In this document: one piece after another, positions 46,655 through 54,824 of the stretch
Numbering within the stretch: the stretch's first letter is position 1
How the letters are laid out: every line of letters begins with the position of its first letter
DNA from: Phycisphaerales bacterium
GTDB taxonomy: Bacteria > Planctomycetota > Phycisphaerae > Phycisphaerales > UBA1924
Length of the DNA stretch: 64,000 nucleotides
Reading direction: 5' to 3'
Assembly (NCBI GenBank): GCA_029260495.1
Contig: JAJDDD010000021.1
Span: 1 to 64,000, forward strand
Notes under the pieces: model-generated
Told to the model about the DNA's origin: nothing
Databases searched by the model: none
What the model saw: only the letters and a program-made list of their open reading frames with translations
Program-made: the position numbers and the translations under genes

Positions 46655-47240
46655 TTACCCCAGCTTCACATTCGCCACCACAGTATGTCTCGCGCCCGCA
46701 CTCCCCAACTCGCTGCGCATCAAACGAATCTCATCAACCCGAAAGCTGTCCACTTCTATCCGCTCATCAACCCCCCGTTTGCGCGCCCCATGCCCAAAGC
46801 GAATCAGCGTCATGTGCGGAAGAAATCCCGCGTTCTTCCTTCCAACGCGGTGCGCAAGCCGATGGGCCAACCGCCGTTGCAACTCCAACAACTCACTCGG
46901 CGCGTCAGTCGTCGCTGCCAGAAATCGCGCCGGGACTCCCCTCGGAAGCGTCATCAGCCTCTCCGGCCTCAACGAAAACGCCGTCAGCCCCGCAGCAGAA
47001 CGCTCCACCGACTCGATCGTCGCATCAAGCTCCCCGCGCTGGGCCCTGCCCCATGAAGAGCAAAGTCACATGCACCATCTCAAGCGCCGTCACCCTACCC
47101 TTCGGCGCCTCGATCGACGCCGCTGCGTTCAACAGCTTCTCCGCCACCCACGCCGGCGGATACACGCCCACGAACAGCCTCAAATAGCCTTCGTCTTTCA
47201 CGCTGCCAGCATCGTAGCTGCAGCCTGGGCCCGATTTCAT
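46655..47240 (-). pseudogene. thpR: Frameshifted RNA 2',3'-cyclic phosphodiesterase (2'-5' RNA ligase family)
   Basis: Two frames together encode a ThpR/LigT protein with both HxT motifs. The N-terminal frame has LRLFVGVYPPAWVAEKLLN and HVTLLFMG, then stops at MGQGPARGA (47025). The C-terminal frame continues in register (RGELDATIESVERSAAG) with the second motif HMTLIRFG. A single base shift in the GC-rich stretch near 47030-47055 (GGGGCAGGGCCC) breaks the gene. Alternative start GTG at 47198. It may be a real pseudogene or a sequencing error in the G run. The family opens 2',3'-cyclic phosphate RNA ends. Confidence 0.75.
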
Positions 47241-47457
47241 GTGGGGGCGCCGCCGGCCTCTGATTCCATCTTCCAGACCCCCGCCGAACCATAAGTTATT
47301 GTTTGCTCACATCTTATATGCTGAAAACGCGCATAAAAAACGCACCGAAACTGCTCTTTTTTGAGCCCGCGCCTCCCAGCCTTGCTACTGTGACTCTGTG
47401 GGCCGGGTCGGCGCGCGGCTGTTCCGTGCTCCCCCTTTGGACAGGAGGTCCGTCAAG

Positions 47458-47679
47458 ATGCTTGTCATCACAAGAAGAGAGAGCGAAGAGGTCGTGATCG
47501 GCGACCCAAACAACCCGATTGGGGTCGTTCGTGTCGCCGGCGTCAAGGGCGATCGTGTCAGACTGGCGTTCGAGTTCCCGCGCGAGATCCAGGTGCATCG
47601 CCGCGAGGTCGCTGAGCAGATACTCGAAGAACGCCCATCCGTGGTCGGCGCCATCAAGCCTGCCAAATCAAACGCCTGA
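47458..47679 (+). CDS. csrA: Carbon storage regulator CsrA
   Basis: CsrA is a small RNA-binding dimer that controls translation of target mRNAs. The 73-residue protein starts MLVITRRESEEVVIGD and has the core VAGVKGDRVRLAFEFPREI with the RNA-binding REIQVHRREV segment. ATG at 47458 is preceded by AGGAGGT at nine bases, the strongest ribosome-binding site in the window. The longer frame from 47398 is not family-like. It stands alone, convergent with the following dehydrogenase gene. FliW, its usual antagonist, is not in the window. Confidence 0.95.
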   Translation: MLVITRRESEEVVIGDPNNPIGVVRVAGVKGDRVRLAFEFPREIQVHRREVAEQILEERPSVVGAIKPAKSNA

Positions 47680-47748
47680 TCGCTCCTTCAACATCAGCAA
47701 ATGAAAATACCAACGCATTGGCGCCTGCGCGCTTTCTTCCCATATGAA

Positions 47749-48894
47749 CTACACGGTTGCTTCCCGCGTTGAAAAGACTATGCCCTTCTCGCCCAGATCC
47801 TTGATGACGCGATCGAGCCAGCCTGCCTGCCCGCCGATGTATTCCGGCACAATGACTCCTCGCTGATTGAACGCGCCCGACAAAATATGACGGGCCATGA
47901 TCGTGCAGGGGAACGCCGTCGTGCGCGCCATGCTTGTCGCTCGGGTTTCAGCGTCATAAAAATCAAGCAGGTCCCAGGTCAGCGTCGTCTCCCGACCGTT
48001 CTTCTTCCCTTTCGCGATGATGCGCATCACGGTGAGATCCTCCTCGCCCTCCTCATAAGACCACTTGGGAAACATCAAAGCGCTGGTGACATCGAGCGGC
48101 CGAACCCGAACGCCAGCGACTTCAATCTCGTCATGTGAAAAAAGACCCGTCTCACGGAAGACGCGCATCAGCTCAATGTGCCCCGGATAGCGCAGCGTTT
48201 TCTCCTTCATATCCGGGACATCCAGCGTCTCCGCAAGCGAACGCAGGCCGTCCGTATTGAAGGCTTCAAGCGTATCGATGCCGGGAAGGTTCATTAACTC
48301 CGGCTCCGAGAGAGCCTTGCGAATAACGATTTTCCCATTCTCAACAAGGCGCGCCGGTCGCGTATATTCCTCGATCACGTCATACGGCGAGAACCCCGCC
48401 TTGTACTCAAACGGCCACTGACGAACGCGAGGCAAACCGCCCACATAAATTTCAAGTGAAGAACATGTGTCCAGCGCGCTAACCGCGTAGCCCGCGATCA
48501 TGTTGCTCATCCCCGGCGCCACCCCACAATCCACAATCGCCGTCACATTGTGTTGCTTCGCCAGCGCATCAAGTTCGAGCGCATTTTCCGACATAAAACA
48601 GATGTCGCAAAAGTTCTTGCCAGCTTCGATGACAGCCCGAAGTGTCTGAAACCCAATCACACTCCCAACAGCCCCGACAACAACATCAAAGGGAGCGATG
48701 AGCTTCATCAGCGCAGCAGCGTCAGAAAGATCCTGCTGGATCGTGCGCACAGAACCGCCAGAACGCGAAGCGGCCCGATCAAGGGCGGACTGATCGCGGT
48801 CAGCGACGGTGACCTCAATGCCGCCATCGCGGGCAAGGTCAGCCGCCATGACGGAGCCGACCAGACCGGCGCCAAGAACGATTGCGCTAGGCAT
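47749..48894 (-). CDS. Saccharopine dehydrogenase/lysine 6-dehydrogenase-like oxidoreductase
   Basis: This 381-residue protein starts MPSAIVLGAGLVGSVMAADL with the NAD-binding GxGxxG. It then has QDLSDAAAL, the DICFMSENALELDALAK segment and GVAPGMSNMIAG, and the C-terminal saccharopine-reductase-like domain (GFSPYDVIEEYTRPAR). It matches lysine 6-dehydrogenases and the C-terminal part of saccharopine dehydrogenases. These make alpha-aminoadipate semialdehyde from lysine or saccharopine. ATG at 48894 has AAAGGATC upstream. An ALDH7-like gene 5 kb away could use the product. The substrate is inferred. Confidence 0.82.
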   Translation of the reverse strand: MPSAIVLGAGLVGSVMAADLARDGGIEVTVADRDQSALDRAASRSGGSVRTIQQDLSDAAALMKLIAPFDVVVGAVGSVIGFQTLRAVIEAGKNFCDICFMSENALELDALAKQHNVTAIVDCGVAPGMSNMIAGYAVSALDTCSSLEIYVGGLPRVRQWPFEYKAGFSPYDVIEEYTRPARLVENGKIVIRKALSEPELMNLPGIDTLEAFNTDGLRSLAETLDVPDMKEKTLRYPGHIELMRVFRETGLFSHDEIEVAGVRVRPLDVTSALMFPKWSYEEGEEDLTVMRIIAKGKKNGRETTLTWDLLDFYDAETRATSMARTTAFPCTIMARHILSGAFNQRGVIVPEYIGGQAGWLDRVIKDLGEKGIVFSTREATV

Positions 48895-49028
48895 GTGCTT
48901 TGATCCTTTGAAAAGTGAGTCGAAGGCAATGGGAATCGATCGAAGAAATCCGAGTGAAGAAGATAGAGGAAGAACGAAGCCCATGGGAGCCCGCAACCTC
49001 CGCGATGACAGCCGACGCGCCGTTGAGG

Positions 49029-49034
49029 TACCTT
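49029..49034 (+). promoter_or_regulatory. -10 box TACCTT six bases before the ruvA ATG
   Basis: TACCTT, GGAGGA, ATG (49041). An ATGACA (-35-like) lies 18 bases upstream at 49005-49010. The GGAGGA abuts the ATG, too close to work as a normal ribosome-binding site. Confidence 0.4.
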
Positions 49035-49040
49035 GGAGGA

Positions 49041-49670
49041 ATGCTTGCGAGAATTACAGGCGTGCTCGAGGAGATAGGCGAAACCGGCGCTTTGATTGCA
49101 CTGGAGTCCGGGCTCGCGTACCGCGTCTTGACCCCGCGATTCCTCACAGATGACCTGATGAATCAGGTCGGCCAGCGCGTCACGCTCTATACGCGCGAGC
49201 TCTATGAAGCCCAGGGACAGGGCGGGCATCTCACGCCCCGTCTCATGGGATTTTCATCATCAAACGACCTGCGCTTCTTTGAGTTGATGACAACCGTGAA
49301 AGGCGTCGGCCCGCGCAAGGCGTTGCGCGCCATGGCGGCGCCGATCCCGACAATCGCTGCGGCGATCACAACAAAAGACGCCAAAGCGCTCCAGCAACTC
49401 CCGGAAATCGGCAAACGCCTCGCCGAAACCATGATCGCTGAACTCCATGGGAAGATAGAGAGTTTTACTGCCGCCGAGGGCGCTTCCGCCAGGCTCACCG
49501 AGCCCAAGGATGTTCTCACCGGAGCCGCCGAGCAGGCCCGGGCCGCGCTCGTCCAGCTCGGAGAATCCCCCGCAGAGGCAGACCGGATGGTGCGCGGAAC
49601 CATGGATCGCGAGCCGGGGCTGAACAACGCAGACGCAATTCTGGCAGCCGCCTTCGGCCAGAGGGAATAA
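49041..49670 (+). CDS. ruvA: Holliday junction helicase subunit RuvA
   Basis: RuvA binds Holliday junctions and loads RuvB. The 209-residue protein starts MLARITGVLEEIGETGALI (OB-fold domain I). Two helix-hairpin-helix motifs follow (TVKGVGPRKALRAM and LPEIGKRLAETMI), then the flexible linker, and the C-terminal UBA-like domain III (AARAALVQLGESPAEADRMV) that contacts RuvB. ATG at 49041 fits the family; the open frame further upstream overlaps the divergent gene. ruvB and ruvC are not adjacent. Confidence 0.95.
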   Translation: MLARITGVLEEIGETGALIALESGLAYRVLTPRFLTDDLMNQVGQRVTLYTRELYEAQGQGGHLTPRLMGFSSSNDLRFFELMTTVKGVGPRKALRAMAAPIPTIAAAITTKDAKALQQLPEIGKRLAETMIAELHGKIESFTAAEGASARLTEPKDVLTGAAEQARAALVQLGESPAEADRMVRGTMDREPGLNNADAILAAAFGQRE

Positions 49671-49698
49671 TCGTCTTTGCTGAGGCGAGCGCACGCGG

Positions 49699-49704
49699 TA
49701 CCGT
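49699..49704 (+). promoter_or_regulatory. -10-like box TACCGT six bases before the manC ATG
   Basis: TACCGT, GGTGCA, ATG (49711). A TTGCTG (-35-like) lies 16 bases upstream. No ribosome-binding site. Confidence 0.4.
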
Positions 49705-49710
49705 GGTGCA

Positions 49711-50811
49711 ATGCGGCATGCAATGATTATGGCTGGCGGGGCGGGAACCAGGCTGTGGCCTATAAGCCGGCGCGAGCAGCCCAAACAGCTGGCGCCATTT
49801 CTCAATGGACGCTCACTTCTTGAAATCGCAGCCCACCGCCTCGAAGGCCTCGTGCCAGCACAGCGCCGGCATATCTGCGCCGCGGAGGCCCACCGGGCGG
49901 CCATCCGAGCAGCCCTTCCTACCTTCTCAGATGAGCAAATACTCGGCGAGCCCGCCGGACGCGACACCGTCAACGCGATCGGCTTCACCGCTGCCGTCCT
50001 CGCCAAGAGCGATCCCGACGCCATCTTCGCCGTCCTCACGGCTGACCATCTCATCGAACCGGTCGATCGCTTCCGAACCCACATGGATTTGGCCTTTCGC
50101 ATGGTCGAGGAAACGCCAAACCGCCTCGTGACATTCTCAATCAAACCAACCCATCCGGCGACAGGGTTCGGATATGTCAAGCGCGCCCAAGCAGTCGAGA
50201 TCGCCGGCGGAGATGAGCGGGCCTTTCACGTCGCCGAGTTCGTTGAAAAGCCCGACGCGAAGACGGCCGAGGAATACATTGCATCCGGCGTCTACGGTTG
50301 GAACTCAGGGATGTTCGTCTGGAAAGCCGCGACGGTTCTCGAAGCCATCCGCCTCTTCAAGCGCGAATCCTATGACGGGCTCATGCGCATCGCAGAAGCC
50401 TGGGGAACCGCGAAACAAAATGAAGTTCTCGACGAGGTCTACGCCACGCTTCCCAAACAAAGCATCGACTTTGCTGTGATGGAGCCGGCCAGTCGTGATG
50501 ATCGCTTCGATGTCTGCACTGTTGTCACCGATGTTTCCTGGCGTGATGTCGGAAGCTGGCCCAGCTTCGCCGAGACGCTCGAGGCGGACAGCGAAGGAAA
50601 CTGCATTTCCTGCTACATCGACGCCGCTGTCACAACGCTTGATTGCACAGATTCGCTGATTGTCAATAGTGAGCCGGGCCACGCCGTCGCTGTGCTTGGA
50701 GTGCAGGGGCTCGTGGTGGTGCACACCAGGGAAGCAACGCTGGTCATGCCCGCCGCCCAAGCTGAGCGAGTCAAGGATCTGCATGGGCTCGTGCCGGAGT
50801 GGGCGAAGTGA
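49711..50811 (+). CDS. manC: Mannose-1-phosphate guanylyltransferase
   Basis: This 366-residue enzyme makes GDP-mannose from GTP and mannose-1-P. It has the nucleotidyltransferase start IMAGGAGTRLWPISRREQPK, VLTADHLIEP with the metal Asp, FVEKPDAKTAEEYI, the GVYGWNSGMFVWK segment and the late DVSWRDVGSWPSF. It lacks the C-terminal cupin isomerase domain of bifunctional ManC/AlgA. It precedes the cysteine desulfurase gene by 58 bases. GDP-mannose likely feeds glycan synthesis. Confidence 0.92.
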   Translation: MRHAMIMAGGAGTRLWPISRREQPKQLAPFLNGRSLLEIAAHRLEGLVPAQRRHICAAEAHRAAIRAALPTFSDEQILGEPAGRDTVNAIGFTAAVLAKSDPDAIFAVLTADHLIEPVDRFRTHMDLAFRMVEETPNRLVTFSIKPTHPATGFGYVKRAQAVEIAGGDERAFHVAEFVEKPDAKTAEEYIASGVYGWNSGMFVWKAATVLEAIRLFKRESYDGLMRIAEAWGTAKQNEVLDEVYATLPKQSIDFAVMEPASRDDRFDVCTVVTDVSWRDVGSWPSFAETLEADSEGNCISCYIDAAVTTLDCTDSLIVNSEPGHAVAVLGVQGLVVVHTREATLVMPAAQAERVKDLHGLVPEWAK

Positions 50812-50869
50812 GCCGGGCGAGAATGAAAGAGCGAATGGCGATATTCGAGCGTGTGAAGGAGAGGGGCTT

Positions 50870-52093
50870 ATGAAGCAGCGTGTCTTATATTTCGATAACG
50901 CCGCGACAAGCTGGCCCAAACCCCCGGAAGTCGCCGAGGCGATCACTCGCTTCCTGCAGGATGGAGCTGCAAGTCCAGGGCGTTCTCTGCATCGCCTTTC
51001 GATCCAGGCCAGCAGCCACATCGACACGCTGCGAATGATCCTCGCAGAGCGCGTCAACGCTGAGTGCCCCGAGCGCCTCATCCTTACCTACGGCGCGACG
51101 GACTCTCTCACCATGGCGGTGAAGGGCGTCTTGATGGAGCAAATTGATGAGCACCTCACCCGCCGCGCCAAACGCCCCCACGTCGTCGCGACGCGCCTCG
51201 AACACAACGCCGTCAGGCGACCGATCAATCAGCTCGAAGCCCGAGGCCAGATCGATGTCACCTGGGTTGACTGTGATAAAGAGGGGTTTGTGCGCGTTGA
51301 TGATGTGCTGAACGCAACCCGAGAGGAAACAGAGCTCATTGCTTGCATGCACGCGAGCAACGCCCTCGGAACGATCCAGCCTGTCGCTCAAATCGGCGCC
51401 AAACTCCGCGAGCGATGTTCCAATGCGCTCCTGCTCGTCGATGCCGCCCAGACAATGGGCGCCCTTCCAATTGATGTCCAGGCGATGAACATCGACCTTC
51501 TCGCCTTCACCGCACACAAATCCATGCTCGGCCCCACCGGCCTCGGCGGGCTCTATGTCGGAGAGCGCGTCTGCGATCAGGCATGCTCATCCCCGAAGAT
51601 TCGCAACATCAGACAAGGCGGCACCGGCGCCGACTCCACCTCGCCACTCAATCCTCGCTCATTGCCCGCGTACTTCGAAGCCGGAACACCGAACATGATC
51701 GGAATCGTCGGGTTGCTCGCCGCCCTTGAACACAGCCCCAAAAACGCGCTGAAGCACGAACGAACAATCGTCGCACGCCTGATCGAACATCTGTCAGAAA
51801 AAGAAGGCGTGCAGATCGTCGGCCCCCGCGATGTCAGTCAGCGGACAGCCGCGCTCTCGCTCATCTTTGATCGCTTCTCACCGCAGGAAGCTGCGGGAAT
51901 GCTCGACAGCTCATTCAACATCGCAACCCGCCCCGGCCTGCACTGCGCACCCGGCGCGCACGAAGCAATGGGCCTCGCCCCCGACGGCGCCCTGCGCATC
52001 AGTCCCGGTCCATACACCACCGACGACGAAGTAGATCAAGTAATCAACGCGCTGGATCAGATATTGGCGCAACAAACCGTAAGCGCCTTGTAG
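50870..52093 (+). CDS. Cysteine desulfurase-like class V aminotransferase
   Basis: This 407-residue PLP enzyme starts YFDNAATSWPKPPEVAEA. It has the PLP phosphate-binding LTYGATDSLTMAVKG, the Asp of LLVDAAQTMGALPIDV, the Schiff-base lysine in LAFTAHKSMLGPTGLGGLYV, and the catalytic cysteine loop RPGLHCAPGAHEAMG. The last feature marks the cysteine desulfurase subgroup related to SufS/CsdA. It supplies persulfide sulfur. ATG at 50870 follows GAAGGAGAGG. It is 58 bases downstream of manC. No iron-sulfur scaffold gene is adjacent. Confidence 0.88.
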   Translation: MKQRVLYFDNAATSWPKPPEVAEAITRFLQDGAASPGRSLHRLSIQASSHIDTLRMILAERVNAECPERLILTYGATDSLTMAVKGVLMEQIDEHLTRRAKRPHVVATRLEHNAVRRPINQLEARGQIDVTWVDCDKEGFVRVDDVLNATREETELIACMHASNALGTIQPVAQIGAKLRERCSNALLLVDAAQTMGALPIDVQAMNIDLLAFTAHKSMLGPTGLGGLYVGERVCDQACSSPKIRNIRQGGTGADSTSPLNPRSLPAYFEAGTPNMIGIVGLLAALEHSPKNALKHERTIVARLIEHLSEKEGVQIVGPRDVSQRTAALSLIFDRFSPQEAAGMLDSSFNIATRPGLHCAPGAHEAMGLAPDGALRISPGPYTTDDEVDQVINALDQILAQQTVSAL

Positions 52094-52332
52094 GTTTGTC
52101 TTGCGCGACGGCTGGCGGGCGGCCCCAAAGCGCAATCTACACATCGGTGCGTAACGGCGCAATGTGGCGGCTTGCCCACGAACACGAATTATTGGATATC
52201 AAATTGGCTGGCTGCCTTTTCCCGCTTGACACATTGCAGTTTTCGATGGGGCTTCACAATCGGCTGTGAATCTTGTTGCCAAACGTTCCGATGAACCCGC
52301 ATTCCGACATATCGTCTACGGAGGGCATCAGA

Positions 52333-52689
52333 ATGAAGAAGCAGACACTCGTTGTACTCGCGGCCATCACATTGATCGGAGCATTACTCGTCACGAGCAT
52401 TGCTTCCGGGCAGGGAGGTCGTAATTCTGTTGTATGGGAGTACGGCGAGCTCCTCATTCAAGACGAGCTCGCTTTCTTTACTACTCAAGAAGAACTCCAC
52501 GAACTCCAGCCACCTTCAAGACGGTCTTCTGGCAGCAAATCACAAAGCACGGACTGGGGCCGAGTTTATTACAAGACCTCGTCAAAGCTATTTCACATGA
52601 ACAGGATCGGGCAAGAAGGATGGGAGATTATTTCTACGGCAGCCATTCAAGACGGGTTCACCTACACCGTCAGGCGTGCTCGGCGATAA
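52333..52689 (+). CDS. Exported small protein with DUF4177-like end
   Basis: This 118-residue protein has a signal peptide or anchor (KKQTLVVLAAITLIGALLVT) and a charged middle. Its C-terminus has the pattern MNRIGQEGWEIISTA ... FTYTVRRAR, typical of DUF4177-like domains (LNxLGxEGWELV). Function unknown. GAGGG lies a few bases before ATG 52333. It stands alone; the 239 bases upstream have only an isolated TTGACA. Confidence 0.6.
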   Translation: MKKQTLVVLAAITLIGALLVTSIASGQGGRNSVVWEYGELLIQDELAFFTTQEELHELQPPSRRSSGSKSQSTDWGRVYYKTSSKLFHMNRIGQEGWEIISTAAIQDGFTYTVRRARR

Positions 52690-52702
52690 TGTACTGATAG
52701 CC

Positions 52703-54814
52703 TCACCCAAACTGAACCCCCTGCGCCAACGGCAAATCCGCACCATAGTTCAGCGTATTCGTCTGCCTGCGCATGTACGCCTTCCAAGCGTCCGACCCCG
52801 ACTCGCGCCCGCCGCCGGTGTCCTTTTCACCGCCAAACGCGCCGCCGATCTCCGCTCCGCTCGTGCCAAGATTCACATTCGCGATCCCGCAATCCGATCC
52901 CTCCGGCGAAAGAAAACGCTCCGCCGCCTGAAAGCTGTTCGTAAAGATCGCGCTGCTCAGCCCCTGCGAAACGGCGTTATTCATCGCAATCGCCTGCTCA
53001 ACCGAATCAATCTCAAACACATAGAGAATCGGCGCGAACGTCTCCTCCTGCGCAATCGCCAACGTCTTCCCCTTCGGTACGCGAACGATCGCCGGAGTCA
53101 CAAAAGACCCAGCTCTTTCAAGGCGCTCGCCACCGACCAAGAGCTCCCCTCCCTGCTCCTTCGCCTTTTCAATCGCAATCATCATCTGATCGACAGATTG
53201 CGGCGAAATCAACGGCCCCATGATGACGCCCTCTTCCAAAGGATCGCCTATCGAAACCGTCTTATACGCCGCAACAAGACGACCGCACAGATCATCAGCA
53301 ATCGAAGAATGCGCCAGCACCCGGCGCGTCGAAGTGCACCGCTGCCCGGCCGTTCCCACTGCGCCAAAAACAATGCCACGCGTTGCAAGCTCCATATTCG
53401 CATCTTCAAGCACCGTCAGCGCGTTATTTCCCCCAAGCTCCAGTAGCGCGCGACCAAGACGCCCCCCCACAACCGCGCCAACCCGACTCCCCATCCTGCA
53501 CGAACCCGTCGCGCTAATCAGCGGCAAGCGCGCGTCCGCGATCATCGTCTCGCCAATCGTGTCATCCGCGCCCATGATGAGCTGAAATATCTCACCAAAC
53601 CCCTCCGCCTCCGCAACATCGCGCGCAATCTTGTGCGTCGCCATCGAAGTGAGCGGCGTCACCAGGCTCGGTTTCCAAATACAGGTGTCCCCGCACACCG
53701 CCGCCACCATCGCGTTCCACGCCCACACCGCCACCGGAAAATTGAATGCAGTAATGATCCCAATCGGCCCCAGCGGCTGCCACTGCTCAAACATCCGATG
53801 CTCCGGCCGTTCCGACGCGATCGTCAGCCCGTAAAGCTGACGCGAAAGCCCGACTGCAAAGTCAGCGATGTCAATCGCCTCCTGCACCTCCCCCTCACCC
53901 TCAACGCGGATTTTCCCCATCTCCAGCGCGACAAGCGCGCCCAGCGCATCCTTCTTGTCGCGCAGCGCAAGACCAACCTTGCGAATAAGCTCCCCCCGCA
54001 CCGGCGCCGGCGTCATGCGCCAGCGGGTGAACACATCGCCAGCCCGCTCCACCGCGCTGTGATACGCAGTCAAATCGTCGAGGCCGACAGTCGCAATCGC
54101 GCTCCCCGTTGTTGGGTTTATGGTTTCAACAAAACCGCCCGGCCCCGGCTCTTTCAGGCGGGGATCATTGGCGATGCCGAGTTCTTCAAGAAGTTGGTGG
54201 CTCATAGGCCTGACTATAGCGGACGCCCCACGCTTTTCCGCCTCCGCCGATTGACTCCCCTCAGATTCACAGCCATCCCGAATCGGCGGCGCGATGTGCT
54301 CCATCGCTCGCTCAAAGGCGCGCAAAGATCGCTCATCGAACAAAACAAACCGCATAACCTGAATAGAGTTGAGCTGCGGCGTCGCCGCCACTGCTCCGAC
54401 AGCGATCTCCGCCGCCGCGTCGAACGGATATCCAAACGCGCCAGTCGAAATCGCTGGAAAAGCAATTGTTCGCGCGCCCTGTTCGTCAGCCAGTCGAACC
54501 GCCCGCCGGTAGCAGGCCCGCAACAAGTCCGGCGCCGGCTCATCAACCCCATACACCGGCCCAAGACAATGAACCACCCACGTGTTCGGCAGATCATGCG
54601 CGCCCGTGCAAACCGCCTGCCCCGGCGCAATCGGCGCCAAAGGCTGACACTCTTCATACAACCCAGGCCCCGCCGCAGAATGAACTGCACCCGCAACCCC
54701 GCCCCCCGGCGCCAGTTGCGCATTGGCAGCGTTGACGATCACATCAATATCAGGCTGGTGAGCAATATCCCCAACCAGACATTCAATCGTCAGAAAGCCT
54801 ACTTGAATGCGCAT
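52703..54814 (-). CDS. Macro domain-aldehyde dehydrogenase (ALDH7-like) fusion
   Basis: This continuous frame of 703 residues has two domains. Residues 1-175 are a macro domain of the YmdB/O-acetyl-ADP-ribose deacetylase type: DVIVNAANAQLAPGGGVAGA, WVVHCLGPVYG and AFPAISTGAFGYPFD. Residues 204-703 are a full-length aldehyde dehydrogenase starting MSHQLLEELGIAND. It has catalytic Cys in GTAGQRCTSTRR, Glu in LLELGGNNAL and NAD motifs IITAFNFPVAVW; the family resembles ALDH7 (alpha-aminoadipate semialdehyde dehydrogenase). The ALDH start at 54205 has its own TATAGT box 7 bases upstream, so a separate ALDH product is possible. It lies 10 bases downstream of the dehydrogenase gene. Confidence 0.85.
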   Translation of the reverse strand: MRIQVGFLTIECLVGDIAHQPDIDVIVNAANAQLAPGGGVAGAVHSAAGPGLYEECQPLAPIAPGQAVCTGAHDLPNTWVVHCLGPVYGVDEPAPDLLRACYRRAVRLADEQGARTIAFPAISTGAFGYPFDAAAEIAVGAVAATPQLNSIQVMRFVLFDERSLRAFERAMEHIAPPIRDGCESEGSQSAEAEKRGASAIVRPMSHQLLEELGIANDPRLKEPGPGGFVETINPTTGSAIATVGLDDLTAYHSAVERAGDVFTRWRMTPAPVRGELIRKVGLALRDKKDALGALVALEMGKIRVEGEGEVQEAIDIADFAVGLSRQLYGLTIASERPEHRMFEQWQPLGPIGIITAFNFPVAVWAWNAMVAAVCGDTCIWKPSLVTPLTSMATHKIARDVAEAEGFGEIFQLIMGADDTIGETMIADARLPLISATGSCRMGSRVGAVVGGRLGRALLELGGNNALTVLEDANMELATRGIVFGAVGTAGQRCTSTRRVLAHSSIADDLCGRLVAAYKTVSIGDPLEEGVIMGPLISPQSVDQMMIAIEKAKEQGGELLVGGERLERAGSFVTPAIVRVPKGKTLAIAQEETFAPILYVFEIDSVEQAIAMNNAVSQGLSSAIFTNSFQAAERFLSPEGSDCGIANVNLGTSGAEIGGAFGGEKDTGGGRESGSDAWKAYMRRQTNTLNYGADLPLAQGVQFG
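54213..54218 (-). promoter_or_regulatory. -10 box TATAGT inside the fusion gene, before the ALDH start
   Basis: Minus strand TATAGT, CAGGCCT, ATG (54205). The ATG is the expected first codon of a full-length ALDH. Suggests internal leaderless transcription of the ALDH part. Confidence 0.45.
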
Positions 54815-54824
54815 GGCTTATCGC

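Noticed and set aside
47198-47240. ATG at 47240 as firm start of the RNA ligase family gene
   Set aside because: The first 14 codons are not conserved in character; GTG at 47198 is equally possible, so no start was asserted.
52226-52231. Perfect TTGACA upstream of the small exported protein gene
   Set aside because: No acceptable -10 hexamer lies 16-18 bases downstream.
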